A stretch of DNA of 64,000 nucleotides from JBGPTF01 sp041490445 (GTDB taxonomy: Bacteria; Acidobacteriota; Terriglobia; Acidiferrales; UBA7541), in NCBI GenBank assembly GCA_041490445.1, contig JBGPTF010000011.1, positions 97,232 through 161,231 of the forward strand. Reading direction: 5' to 3'. Under the pieces are notes generated by a model. It made no database searches. It was not told the DNA's origin and worked only from the letters and a program-made list of their open reading frames with translations. Shown piece after piece: positions 28,794 to 37,316 of this stretch. Every line of letters begins with the position of its first letter. Positions within the stretch are counted from its first letter, which is position 1. The position numbers were made by a program, and so were the translations under genes.

Positions 28794-29630
28794 CTAGAGG
28801 ATTTGCACAACGGGGCCGGGAGCGGACAGGCTGACGACGGCAAGTCGCGCGACGACATTGCGGGCCATCGCGTAGAGGCTCTTCGCGCCGGGGGCGTCTT
28901 CGCCGAGGGAAGCGACCGGCTTGCCGGTATCGCCGCCGATGCGGATCTGGGGATCAATTTCAATTTCGCCGAGGAATGGCGCTCCGAACGTCTGCGCCAT
29001 GCGCGCGCCTTCGCCGTGGCCGAAAACGTCAATGCGCTCCTTGCAATGCGGGCAGGAAAAGTAGCTCATGTTTTCGACGACGCCGAGGATCTCGACGTTG
29101 ACCTGGCGAAACATTTCGATGGCCTTGCGCACATCGGCAAGCGCAACGATGGAGGGCGTCGTGACGATGACCGCGCCGGTAACGGCCACACTTTGAATCA
29201 GCGTCAACTGCACGTCGCCGGTGCCCGGCGGCAAGTCCACGATGAGATAATCAGTTTCGCCCCACTTCACGCTGCGCAGGAATTGCTGGATCACGCTGTG
29301 GAGCATCGGCCCGCGCCAGATCAGGGGCTTGTCGCCGGGGTTCAGCAGTCCCATCGAGATCGTTCGCACGCCGTAGGCTTCGACCGGCAGGATGGACTTC
29401 TCGCTCTCGGCGCGGGGCATTTCGGTGGTGCCGAGCATCACCGGGACGTTGGGACCATACACGTCCGCGTCGAGGAGTCCGACGGAGGCGCCCATGCGTT
29501 GCAGGGCGATGGCAAGGTTGACGGCGACAGTCGTCTTTCCTACTCCGCCCTTGCCGCTCGCGACCGCAATTAGATTTTTTACGCCGGCGATGGGAGCCCT
29601 GGCTCCCTGCGCCATCGGGGTGCTTGCCAT
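28794..29630 (-). CDS. Mrp/ApbC-type iron-sulfur cluster carrier ATPase
   Basis: 278 residues of the ParA/Mrp P-loop family. The deviant Walker A is GKGGVGKTT, followed by LLDADVYGPNVPVMLG and the switch segment VDLPPGTGDVQL. CPHC near residue 195 is the cysteine pair that would hold a 4Fe-4S cluster shared between two subunits. It probably carries clusters to apoproteins. There is no N-terminal MIP18-like domain, unlike longer Mrp proteins. It is divergent from secA. Confidence 0.92.
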   Translation of the reverse strand: MASTPMAQGARAPIAGVKNLIAVASGKGGVGKTTVAVNLAIALQRMGASVGLLDADVYGPNVPVMLGTTEMPRAESEKSILPVEAYGVRTISMGLLNPGDKPLIWRGPMLHSVIQQFLRSVKWGETDYLIVDLPPGTGDVQLTLIQSVAVTGAVIVTTPSIVALADVRKAIEMFRQVNVEILGVVENMSYFSCPHCKERIDVFGHGEGARMAQTFGAPFLGEIEIDPQIRIGGDTGKPVASLGEDAPGAKSLYAMARNVVARLAVVSLSAPGPVVQIL

Positions 29631-29833
29631 TGTGCGCCTTTCGGAATCCCTCCGTGGTTGAATTCCCAGATTGTCAAACGAACAAACGGCACAGTTGATG
29701 GTTCCGCCACGCTCACCAAAAGAGCCGTGCCCTGACGATTGCCCGTCTTCAGTGCATCAGCGAAGCCTCTCCAATCATAGACTGTGCTTGCCCGGGCGAC
29801 AAGTTGAGGTCGCGGGAGCCGCGGAGCCGCGCT

Positions 29834-29863
29834 TTGCACTGGCTGCGGGGGTCGGGATAGAAT
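29834..29863 (+). promoter_or_regulatory. sigma70-type promoter of secA
   Basis: TTGCAC (29834-29839) and TAGAAT (29858-29863) are separated by 18 nt. The predicted start near 29870 leaves a leader of about 100 nt before the secA ATG. Confidence 0.65.
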
Positions 29864-29892
29864 AGTTAGTTGGGCAATGCAGGATGTATGGA

Positions 29893-29924
29893 GCAGTCCT
29901 GCCCGGCGGGACTGCTTTTGTTTT
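29893..29924 (+). terminator. terminator-like hairpin in the secA leader
   Basis: A 10-bp stem (GCAGTCCTGC at 29893-29902 with GCGGGACTGC at 29906-29915, one G-T pair) is followed by TTTTGTTTT. It lies between the predicted promoter and the secA start, 45 nt before the ATG. It could therefore attenuate secA, or just terminate short transcripts from upstream. Confidence 0.6.
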
Positions 29925-29968
29925 CCAGGGGGATATTCGCCCGGCGCAGAGCGCCGCAGGCAGCCATC

Positions 29969-32905
29969 ATGGACGTCGAGAGAATCGTCGACAAGGTCAT
30001 CGCCCATTTCATTGGGACGAAGCACGAGCGCGACATCAAGAAGATCATGCCGCTGGTGGCGGCGACCAATGCGCTCGAGCCCGCGATGCAGAAGCTGAGC
30101 GACGCCGAGCTTGCGGCGAGAACGCCCGAGCTGAAGGCCCGCGTCGCCGCGCGCCTCGAAGGCACGGACCCTTCCGATGCCGACTACAAGCAGCGGCTGC
30201 AGGACGCCTTCGCCGAAGTGCTTCCCGAAGCGTTCGCGCTAGTGCGCGAAACGGCTCGGCGCAAGCTGAACATGCGGCATTTCGACGTGCAGTTGATCGG
30301 CGGCATCGTGCTGCACGAAGGCAGGATCGCCGAGATGAAGACCGGCGAAGGAAAGACGCTGGTCGCCACCCTGGCGGCGTATCTGAACGCGCTGGCGGGC
30401 CGCGGCGTACACATCGTCACCGTGAACGATTACCTGGCGCGGCGCGACGCGGAGTGGATGGGGCCAATCTACACCTCGCTGGGCCTGACCGTCGGCGTGA
30501 TCGTGCACGACCTCGACGACGTGCAGCGGCGCGCCGCCTACGCCGCCGACATCACCTACGGAACGAACAACGAATTCGGATTCGACTACCTGCGCGACAA
30601 CATGAAGTACGACCTGGCCGACTGCGTGCAGCGCGGCCACCACTTCGGGATCGTGGACGAGGTGGACTCGATCCTGATCGACGAGGCGCGCACGCCGCTG
30701 ATCATTTCGGGGCCAGCCGAAGAGTCCACCGAGAAGTACTACCGCATCGACAAGATCATTCCGAAGCTGATTCGCGAGATTGATTTCACGATCGACGAAA
30801 AGCACCGCACGGCAACGCTGACGGAAGAAGGCGTGGCGAAGTGCGAACGGCTGCTCGGTCTCGGCAACCTCTACGACCAGGGCAACATGGAATCCATTCA
30901 CCACATTTACCAGGCGCTGCGCGCGCATGCGCTGTTCAAGCGCGACACCGATTACGTGGTGAAGGAAGGTGAAGTCGTCATCGTGGACGAGTTCACGGGC
31001 CGGCAGATGCCGGGGCGGCGCTGGTCCGACGGGCTGCATCAGGCGATCGAAGCGAAAGAGAGCGTGAAGATCGAGCGCGAGAACCAAACGCTCGCGACGA
31101 TCACCTTCCAGAACTATTTCCGCATGTACAAGAAGCTCGCCGGCATGACCGGCACGGCGGAAACGGAAGCCGCCGAGTTCCACAAGATTTACAAGCTCGA
31201 CGTCGTCGCCATCCCGACGAACAAGACGCTGATCCGGCACGAGAATCCGGACGTCGTGTACCGGACGGAAGCCGAAAAATTCGTAGCCGCCGTGAACGGG
31301 ATCGTCCAGGAAGACGGCACGAAGACGGGCGGCATCCGGCAGTATTTCGAGAGCGGCCAGCCGGTGCTCGTGGGCAGCATCTCGATTGAGAAATCGGAAA
31401 AGATCGCCGAGAACCTGAAAAAGGCCGGCATCCCTCACCAGGTGCTCAATGCGAAGCAGCACGAGCGCGAAGCCAAAGTAATCGCGCAGGCGGGCCGCAA
31501 GGGCGCGGTCACCGTTTCGACGAACATGGCGGGCCGCGGCACGGACATCCTGCTGGGCGGCAACCCGGAGTACATGACGCGCGAGCACTGCCTGAAAAAC
31601 AAGCTGGCGATGCCGTACGCCCCGGCGGGCGCCGTGATCGCGCCGAGGGGTGACGGAAACCCGGGCTCCGCGCAGGCGGAGACAGCCGCAGAGGCGGACG
31701 CAGGGGCCGCACAAGGTGCGGACGCCTCGCCGCCGGGCGACGGCGCGGGGCATCGCGCCATGGTTCTCTTCCAGCAGGAAGGGCGCGTCTTCCAGGTGCC
31801 GCTGGATCAGTGGAAGCCGCTCTACGACCAGTTCGCCGAGCAGTGCCGCGCCGAGCACGACGAAGTGGTGGCGATGGGCGGCCTGCATATCCTCGGCACC
31901 GAACGCCACGAGGCGCGGCGCATCGACAACCAATTGCGCGGCCGCGCCGGCCGGCAGGGCGACCCGGGCGCTTCTCGCTTCTTCCTCTCGCTCGAAGACG
32001 ACCTGCTGCGAATCTTCGGCGGCGAACGCGTGAAGGCGCTGATGTACCGCCTGGGGATGACTGAAGGCGTGCCGATCGAGTCGAAGCTGATTTCCAAGCG
32101 CATCGAGAACGCGCAAAAGGCCGTGGAGGCGCAGAACTTCGAGGCCCGCAAACACCTGCTCGAATATGACGACGTGATGAACAAGCAGCGGGAAACGGTT
32201 TACTCGCTGCGCCGCTCGGTTCTCGAAGGCAAGGACCAGAAGGATTACGTGCTCAGCGTGGCGGAAGACATCGCGCGCGAGTTGGTGGACGTTCACTGCC
32301 CCAAGGATCAGCACCCGGATCAGTGGAATCTCACGCAATTTGCCAACGAAGTGCTGAACCAGTACGGCGTCGACATCAAAGCCGCGGGAATCGACGCCGG
32401 GCAGTTGAACCACGACGATCTTGCCGATGCTCTGGTCGAACGCGTGAAGGCGCGTTACGAGGAGAAGGAGAAGCTGTTCGGCCCGGAGATGGCCCGCTGG
32501 CTCGAGCGACGCGTTCTGCTCGATATCGTGGACGGCCAGTGGAAGGACCACCTGCTCACCCTCGACCACCTGAAGGAAGGGATCGGGCTGCGGGGCTACG
32601 GGCAGAAAGACCCGCTGGTCGAGTTCAAGAAGGAAGCCTTCATCCTGTTCGAGGACATGATGGGGCGGATCGACACCGAGGCCGTCCGGTTCCTCTTCCT
32701 GATGCAGCCGGCGCGGCCGGAAGAGGAAGCCAAGCAGATCGAGCGGCGCCAGCGGCGGCAGCAACAGGAGCTTCAATACCAGACGGGGCCGGCGCAGGCC
32801 GAGGCGCCGAAGCCAGTCCGGGCTGGGGCGAAGATAGGGCGAAATGAGCCCTGTCCCTGCGGTTCCGGCAAGAAATACAAGAAATGTTGCGGCAAAGCAG
32901 CCTGA
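29969..32905 (+). CDS. secA: SecA, preprotein translocase motor ATPase
   Basis: 978 residues. The first ATPase domain has Walker A MKTGEGKTL and the VDEVDSILIDEARTP Walker B region. The preprotein-crosslinking and second ATPase domains follow (GRGTDILLGGNPE, RGRAGRQGDPG). The zinc-binding C-terminal tail is CPCGSGKKYKKCC, which contacts SecB or ribosomes in relatives. An Ala/Gly/Asp-rich insertion of about 50 residues sits around 550-600. It drives proteins through SecYEG; secY is at 52469-53875. The ATG at 29969 has no strong ribosome-binding site; the frame is open upstream to 29870 but that stretch overlaps the leader hairpin. Confidence 0.96.
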   Translation: MDVERIVDKVIAHFIGTKHERDIKKIMPLVAATNALEPAMQKLSDAELAARTPELKARVAARLEGTDPSDADYKQRLQDAFAEVLPEAFALVRETARRKLNMRHFDVQLIGGIVLHEGRIAEMKTGEGKTLVATLAAYLNALAGRGVHIVTVNDYLARRDAEWMGPIYTSLGLTVGVIVHDLDDVQRRAAYAADITYGTNNEFGFDYLRDNMKYDLADCVQRGHHFGIVDEVDSILIDEARTPLIISGPAEESTEKYYRIDKIIPKLIREIDFTIDEKHRTATLTEEGVAKCERLLGLGNLYDQGNMESIHHIYQALRAHALFKRDTDYVVKEGEVVIVDEFTGRQMPGRRWSDGLHQAIEAKESVKIERENQTLATITFQNYFRMYKKLAGMTGTAETEAAEFHKIYKLDVVAIPTNKTLIRHENPDVVYRTEAEKFVAAVNGIVQEDGTKTGGIRQYFESGQPVLVGSISIEKSEKIAENLKKAGIPHQVLNAKQHEREAKVIAQAGRKGAVTVSTNMAGRGTDILLGGNPEYMTREHCLKNKLAMPYAPAGAVIAPRGDGNPGSAQAETAAEADAGAAQGADASPPGDGAGHRAMVLFQQEGRVFQVPLDQWKPLYDQFAEQCRAEHDEVVAMGGLHILGTERHEARRIDNQLRGRAGRQGDPGASRFFLSLEDDLLRIFGGERVKALMYRLGMTEGVPIESKLISKRIENAQKAVEAQNFEARKHLLEYDDVMNKQRETVYSLRRSVLEGKDQKDYVLSVAEDIARELVDVHCPKDQHPDQWNLTQFANEVLNQYGVDIKAAGIDAGQLNHDDLADALVERVKARYEEKEKLFGPEMARWLERRVLLDIVDGQWKDHLLTLDHLKEGIGLRGYGQKDPLVEFKKEAFILFEDMMGRIDTEAVRFLFLMQPARPEEEAKQIERRQRRQQQELQYQTGPAQAEAPKPVRAGAKIGRNEPCPCGSGKKYKKCCGKAA

Positions 32906-32920
32906 AATCCCTCCCCTAGG

Positions 32921-33182
32921 GTGGTTTACTCATAGGACTGGGGGCAACCGTTTCTGGCTTTTCCCCGTCTAAGCCCTTTTGTAGGATAGGCCTGCCTGTG
33001 CCGGGCGGAATCATGGCACGGCAGCAGTCTTGTGACTTCGGGAGGGACAGCGAAGCCACCCGGATTCGGCCAATGGAAAAGGCCGAGTGATGTTCCGGTT
33101 CCGGGCTTGGATGGCTTAGGGGTTCAAGCACGTTACGTTCGATTATTCTCAATCGGTTCGAAACAACAGGAGGCTATACCCA
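32921..33182 (+). promoter_or_regulatory. conserved regulatory/leader segment, copy 1
   Basis: 262 nt before the first barrel gene, closely matched by the segment at 33783-34044, which is also 262 nt. The first 40 nt are almost identical in the two. Next comes a possible promoter, TTTTCC (32959-32964), 17 nt, TAGGAT (32982-32987). The transcript would fold into three hairpins: GTGCC/GGCAC (32998-33019), GTGACTTCG/CGAAGCCAC (33032-33059, one mismatch), and CCGGA..TCCGG enclosing CGGCC/GGCCG (33060-33098). An AGGAGG precedes the start codon. No known riboswitch class was recognised. Confidence 0.6.
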
Positions 33183-33710
33183 ATGCGAAAGGCAGCATGG
33201 CTATTCGTCCTAGCACTCGTCCTAGCAGTACCGGCGATGGCTCAGAACGATCATCCGCGAGCGGAGGTTTTCGGCGGCTATTCCTACGTTCGCGTAAGTG
33301 ACCAAGGAATGAGCACTAACCTGAATGGTGGCAGCGGGTCGATTGCGCTGAATGTCAACAGATGGTTTGGGATCGTTGGCGATTTCGGCGGATATCGCTT
33401 CAACCAGAGCGGCGTCTCCGGCAGCGTCATCACCTACATGTTCGGGCCGAAGATTGCGGCTCGAAGCAACGAGCGCGTCACCCCGTTCGTCCAGGCGCTC
33501 TTTGGCGGCGCTCACATCAGCGCGCTGGGATCGTCAGCCGCTGAGAATGCGTTTGCGATGGCGGTTGGAGGCGGCATAGACGCGAAGATTTCGCAACACT
33601 TCGCCATTCGTCTGATCCAGGCCGAATACCTCTTGACCAAGTTCAATGACGGAGCAAATAACCGGCAGAACAACGCCCGAATCTCTGCTGGTATCGTAAT
33701 CCGGTTCTAA
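33183..33710 (+). CDS. small outer-membrane beta-barrel protein (paralogue 1)
   Basis: 175 residues with a signal peptide (1-20, cut after AMA). The mature part has alternating strand patterns, starts with EVFGGYSYVRV and ends in ...GIVIRF with a terminal Phe, as in OmpA/OmpW-like 8-strand barrels. FGPKIAARS, TPFVQALFGGAH and NNRQNNARIS are shared with the next gene. It is probably an outer-membrane protein of unknown ligand. The same conserved leader precedes both copies. Confidence 0.8.
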   Translation: MRKAAWLFVLALVLAVPAMAQNDHPRAEVFGGYSYVRVSDQGMSTNLNGGSGSIALNVNRWFGIVGDFGGYRFNQSGVSGSVITYMFGPKIAARSNERVTPFVQALFGGAHISALGSSAAENAFAMAVGGGIDAKISQHFAIRLIQAEYLLTKFNDGANNRQNNARISAGIVIRF

Positions 33711-33752
33711 GCGCGGTGAGAGGCAGCCCGGGAAATTGGACGGGCGAGAGAG

Positions 33753-33780
33753 GGCCGGCCTTTGAGCCGGCCTTTTTCTT
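33753..33780 (+). terminator. intrinsic terminator after barrel paralogue 1
   Basis: GGCCGGC (33753-33759) pairs with GCCGGCC (33766-33772) around a 6-nt loop and is followed by TTTTTCTT. The second leader copy begins 3 nt later, so the two barrel genes are separate transcription units. Confidence 0.85.
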
Positions 33781-33782
33781 TG

Positions 33783-34044
33783 GTGGTTTACTCATAGGAC
33801 TAGGGGCAACCGTTTCTGGCTTTACCACATCCGGCGGGTTTTGTAGCATGGGTCGGACTGTGCCGGGCGGAATCATGGCACAGCGCCAGTTTTGTGACTT
33901 CGGAAGGGACTGCGAAGTCACCCGGAGTCGGCCTACGGAAAAGGCCGCATGATTTTCCGGTTCCAAAGTTACATTGCTTAGGGGCTCGAGCACGTCGCGT
34001 TAGATCGATCTCAACAAGTTCGAAATAACAGGAGGCAGTTTGTC
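33783..34044 (+). promoter_or_regulatory. conserved regulatory/leader segment, copy 2
   Basis: Second copy of the 262-nt segment. The possible promoter is TTTACC (33821-33826), 17 nt, TAGCAT (33844-33849). The same hairpins form: GTGCC/GGCAC (33860-33881), GTGACTTCG/CGAAGTCAC (perfect 9 bp, 33894-33921), and CCGGA..CCGG enclosing CGGCC/GGCCG. Loops and linkers differ from copy 1 more than stems do, which suggests that structure is kept. The ribosome-binding site is AGGAGG. Confidence 0.6.
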
Positions 34045-34635
34045 ATGCGAAAAATGGTTTGGCTGTCAGGTTTAATCCTCGCCCTGGCAATGCCAGCGCT
34101 GGCACAGGACGAAACCCCGAGGGTGGAAGCTTCGGCTGGCTACTCCTATGTTCGTGTCAACGTGAACACTGGAACCGGGTCGCAGGGCTTCAACGGAAAC
34201 GGTGGCAGCGGTTCGGTCGCGTTTAATATGAACCGCTGGTTTGGAGTCGTAGCGGACTTTGGCGGCTACACGCACAGCGAGACAATCACCGTCGGCGGCA
34301 CCCCCGTAACAGGCACTGCGACCGCGTACTCCTATCTGTTCGGGCCCAAGATCGCATCCCGCGGCCATGAGAAGTGGACGCCCTTCGTGCAGGCTCTTTT
34401 CGGCGGCGTTCATGGCTCCGCATCAGGGGTGTCCGGAGGCGTTTCCCTGGGAAGCACCAGCGAAAACGTATTCGGCATGGCGATTGGCGGAGGACTGGAT
34501 TACAAAGTTTCCAAGCATGTCGCCATCCGCGTCATCCAGGGGGAGTACTTGATGACGAAATTTACGGACGGCGTCAACAACCGCCAGAACAACGTGCGGC
34601 TGACGTTCGGCGTGGTGTTCCGCTCCGGCGGATAG
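34045..34635 (+). CDS. small outer-membrane beta-barrel protein (paralogue 2)
   Basis: 196 residues with a signal peptide (1-20, cut after ALA). It is a clear paralogue of the preceding gene: SAGYSYVRV, FNMNRWFGVVADFGGY, FGPKIASRG, TPFVQALFGGVH and VNNRQNNVRL line up. It is about 20 residues longer because of Gly/Thr/Ser-rich loops. The C terminus is VFRSGG rather than a terminal aromatic, so the last strand is slightly extended. It probably arose by tandem duplication together with its leader. Confidence 0.8.
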   Translation: MRKMVWLSGLILALAMPALAQDETPRVEASAGYSYVRVNVNTGTGSQGFNGNGGSGSVAFNMNRWFGVVADFGGYTHSETITVGGTPVTGTATAYSYLFGPKIASRGHEKWTPFVQALFGGVHGSASGVSGGVSLGSTSENVFGMAIGGGLDYKVSKHVAIRVIQGEYLMTKFTDGVNNRQNNVRLTFGVVFRSGG

Positions 34636-34664
34636 TAATCCTTCGCTCGAAGAAAGTCATGATA

Positions 34665-34695
34665 GGGGCCGGTGAGAACCGGCCCCTTTTCATTT
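34665..34695 (+). terminator. intrinsic terminator after barrel paralogue 2
   Basis: GGGGCCGGT (34665-34673) pairs with ACCGGCCCC (34678-34686) around a GAGA loop, followed by TTTTCATTT. Confidence 0.88.
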
Positions 34696-34828
34696 CCCTG
34701 CCCTCCCGGAGCCCAGCTCCCTTCCTTTTGGCGGAGACGTTTTACCAGGTGCCAACGTCTGAACATCCAGGGAGTGAGTTTCGTACCAAGGAATAGTGAT
34801 CCGAATTCCTGCGAGGAGGAATCTGCCC

Positions 34829-35386
34829 ATGAAGCCACCCGTTCGTTGGTTCTCTGCCGGACTCGCGCTGTTTTTTCTTCTGGTGGTCTCGGCCGCGGCG
34901 ACCCGCGCCGACGTTGAGGGACACTTCGACCGGACTTTGGCAGTCACAGGCCCGGTCCAGATGGAAGTGGAAACCGGAGCGGGCTCGATCACCGTCCGCG
35001 CCGGCAATGCAAGCAAAGTGGAGGTGCACGCCACGATTCGCGCCAATCACAATTGGGACTTCCGCGAGCGCAACGCGGAAGAAAACGTGCAGTATATCGA
35101 ATCGCACCCCCCGATTGAACAAAGTGGAAACCACATCACGATCGGGCGAATGGAGGATCGCGAGCGGTTTCGGAATATTTCCATCAGTTACGAATTGGTT
35201 GTCCCCGCCGAGACGCAGATGCGGTCCGCAAGCGGCTCCGGCAGCCAGACCATCGAGGCGATTGCAGGCCCGGTGGAGACAAGCTCCGGCTCCGGCAGCC
35301 TGCGAATTTCGCAAATCGCCAGGGAAGTGCGCGCACGCACGGGTTCCGGCAGCATCGAGCTCAACGCGATCCACCACATCGAGTAG
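34829..35386 (+). CDS. exported DUF4097-like (putative adhesin) protein, short form
   Basis: 185 residues with a signal peptide (about 1-29). The body has the repeated GSG and acidic-turn beta-helix pattern of DUF4097 proteins: VETGAGSITVRAG, SASGSGSQTIEAI, SSGSGSLRISQI, RTGSGSIELNAI. Relatives are usually 250-300 residues, and this one ends soon after a repeat (HHIE), so it may be truncated. The ATG has a GAGGAGG upstream. A hairpin without a T-run (35397-35428) follows the gene. Confidence 0.65.
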   Translation: MKPPVRWFSAGLALFFLLVVSAAATRADVEGHFDRTLAVTGPVQMEVETGAGSITVRAGNASKVEVHATIRANHNWDFRERNAEENVQYIESHPPIEQSGNHITIGRMEDRERFRNISISYELVVPAETQMRSASGSGSQTIEAIAGPVETSSGSGSLRISQIAREVRARTGSGSIELNAIHHIE

Positions 35387-35648
35387 CGCGTGGTTCTGCC
35401 GGGGAGCCCGTTCCCGCGGGCTCCTCGGTGAAAGGCATCCGGTCCGACCCAACCTGCCTGCCTCTGCGGCGTAGATAAGGACATTCCCACGGCGGGAGTT
35501 TTCGACCCGTAAAATAGCGGAATGGCCCGCCTCAGCCAGAAGTGCCAGCCGGAGAAGCTTTCTTTTCTATCACCAGCCGGTCGAGGGTACATGGCCATTT
35601 GTATGCAAGAAGAAACACCCAGTTCTCGCAGAGGGAGGTCTTACCCTT

Positions 35649-36002
35649 ATGGCTTCACCGGCGCTGCATTCGTGCCGAGTCGCGGGGTGTGCGCGAGAGG
35701 CCGTCCGCGCCACCAGCGCGGACCTGCTCTGTCTGGATCATTTTCTACACCAGACATTTGCGCGGGCCAGCGAGTCTCTTTCCCAGTGCCAGCAGGATCA
35801 ACCACTTGACCCCGCAACGCTCGAATGGCTCCTGGAGGACGCGCGCCAGGCTGTTCAGTTGCTCATCGGCACGCCGGGTACGGAAACGGCCGCTGAACGG
35901 GACAAGCTTCTGGATCTTCTTCTCTCCCTGGCGAATCTTCAGGAATACATCCGCCATCACTCGATCGCTCTAGCGCCGCGGGAGCAAGTAACTTCCCGAT
36001 GA
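35649..36002 (+). CDS. small hypothetical protein with a Cys/His cluster
   Basis: 117 residues. The N terminus has CRVAGC at 9-14 and then CLDH at 28-31, a spacing that could bind zinc. The rest is helical (LDPATLEWLLEDARQAVQLL, then a Leu-rich segment). A GGGAGG sits about 11 nt before the ATG. No family was recognised. It precedes the RsbW-like kinase on the same strand by 66 nt, so a shared signalling role is possible but unproven. Confidence 0.5.
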   Translation: MASPALHSCRVAGCAREAVRATSADLLCLDHFLHQTFARASESLSQCQQDQPLDPATLEWLLEDARQAVQLLIGTPGTETAAERDKLLDLLLSLANLQEYIRHHSIALAPREQVTSR

Positions 36003-36068
36003 ACCGCGCGTTGTCTTTCGCCTAGCGTTGCCGGAATCTCCTACCCGCCGTAGAATGAACACAAGCCG

Positions 36069-36515
36069 ATGTCGCCCGAACCATTGCCGCAGTGTGAGTT
36101 TGACGGCGAAAAGCTTCTCCTGCGCCTCGATTTCTCGGGGCCTGCCGACGTAAGCACGATCACGCCTGTCGTCAATTGGGTGATGGAAATCGCCCGGGAA
36201 ATGAAATGTTCCGTCGGCAAGGAATTCGAGATCGAGCTGGCGTTGCGCGAGGCGCTGGCCAATGCCATCGTTCACGGATGCAAGAACGACCCGAAGAAGA
36301 TCGTGCAATTCTGCGTGGCGTGCGACGCGGACCACGGGATGCTCATCGTCGTGCGTGATCCCGGCCCTGGTTTCGATCCCGCTTCGCTCCCCAGCCCCAC
36401 CATCGGAGAAAACGTGTACTCCGAGCATGGCCGCGGCATCTTCCTCATCAATCAGCTGATGGACGATGTAAAGATTCTCCGCGGCGGCACGGAAATCCGC
36501 ATGCGAAAGCGTTAA
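36069..36515 (+). CDS. RsbW-like anti-sigma factor serine kinase (HATPase)
   Basis: 148 residues, essentially one GHKL ATPase domain. The N-box is ELALREALANAIVHGC, the G1 box DPGPGFDP and the G2 box HGRGIFLI. This is the RsbW/SpoIIAB-type fold: such proteins bind a sigma factor or phosphorylate an anti-sigma antagonist. No STAS antagonist or sigma gene is adjacent, so the partner is unknown. Confidence 0.82.
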   Translation: MSPEPLPQCEFDGEKLLLRLDFSGPADVSTITPVVNWVMEIAREMKCSVGKEFEIELALREALANAIVHGCKNDPKKIVQFCVACDADHGMLIVVRDPGPGFDPASLPSPTIGENVYSEHGRGIFLINQLMDDVKILRGGTEIRMRKR

Positions 36516-36590
36516 CTCTTTCCTCGCTAAGTCTATTGCAATATCACGCCAGTCGTTCCAAGCTGGCGCTTCTGTGCGGGAAAGGCTGGC

Positions 36591-37295
36591 ATGCCGGAGA
36601 ACCCGACAAAACCCGATCCCTTCAAGCCGCAACAGCCGAACATTCCCGGCGTCACCGGCGCAGTGAATGCGGAGAAGGCTGCCACTCCTTCGCCGCCTCC
36701 CGACGCGGCTCCGGCTCGACACCTGATTCCGAAGATGTGGATTCTGGGAGGCGGAGCCGGCGTTCTTGCGATCATCCTGGTCTTCGCGCTCTTGAAGCGT
36801 GCGCCGGCAAGCAGCGCGGATGCCCTGACGGATACTCCGCCATCGAGTACGTCGGCTGTTCCGCCTGCGCCATCCCCCGCCCCGGCGCTCCCCACCGGTC
36901 CGGGTCCCATCGCAACGACGGAAGAATTAGCCCAGCCCTGGTCTGCGAAGAAATTCAATTTCCAGGACCCGGTCACAGGGGAAAGAGCGCCGGCAATGAT
37001 CGTTCGTCTTCCGGGCGGGAGTTACTGGGGCTTTTCGTTGCGGGAGCCGTTCGGGAAATGCGAGCTGGAATTCGTCACCGACCTCTCAAAGCTTCGAGAC
37101 AAATTCAATTATCCGGCGAATCACCCGATGGTCGTGAACCCCTGCAACGACTCAGTCTTCGAACTTCTGCGTTATGGGACCGGGCCGAAGGGACTCGTGC
37201 GCGGGGATGTGGTGCAGGGTGCAGCGATGCGGCCGCCGCTGGCTATTGAAGTGCGCGTCGAGGGGCACCAGGTCGTTGCGGTGCGGGGAGAGTAA
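36591..37295 (+). CDS. proline-rich single-pass membrane protein of unknown function
   Basis: 234 residues. A cytoplasmic Pro-rich N terminus is followed by one membrane helix (about 50-67, ILGGGAGVLAIILVFALL), a Pro/Ala/Ser linker, and a folded extracytoplasmic domain (about 110-234) with two cysteines (GKCELEF and VNPCNDS) that may form a disulphide. No domain was recognised. It reads in the same direction as the RsbW-like gene, 75 nt downstream. Confidence 0.6.
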   Translation: MPENPTKPDPFKPQQPNIPGVTGAVNAEKAATPSPPPDAAPARHLIPKMWILGGGAGVLAIILVFALLKRAPASSADALTDTPPSSTSAVPPAPSPAPALPTGPGPIATTEELAQPWSAKKFNFQDPVTGERAPAMIVRLPGGSYWGFSLREPFGKCELEFVTDLSKLRDKFNYPANHPMVVNPCNDSVFELLRYGTGPKGLVRGDVVQGAAMRPPLAIEVRVEGHQVVAVRGE

Positions 37296-37316
37296 ACCGC
37301 TCACCGGGGATTTTCT

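Noticed and set aside
30239..32776. Open frame of 845 codons opposite secA
   Set aside because: Antisense shadow of secA, which is identified throughout its length.
32916..33993. Similar open frames of about 80-116 codons on the minus strand across both leader copies
   Set aside because: Their similarity follows from the similarity of the two leaders. No ribosome-binding site was seen, and the plus-strand reading as regulatory DNA with hairpins explains the conservation better.
32921..34044. A known riboswitch (cyclic-di-GMP-I, cobalamin or cyclic-di-AMP class) in the barrel-gene leaders
   Set aside because: I compared the leaders with the core motifs of these classes from memory and the required conserved blocks are absent. 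A covariance-model search would settle it.
35522..35809. A 95-codon frame upstream of the small Cys/His protein
   Set aside because: It overlaps the better-supported gene at 35649 in another frame and its product is low-complexity with no recognisable motif.
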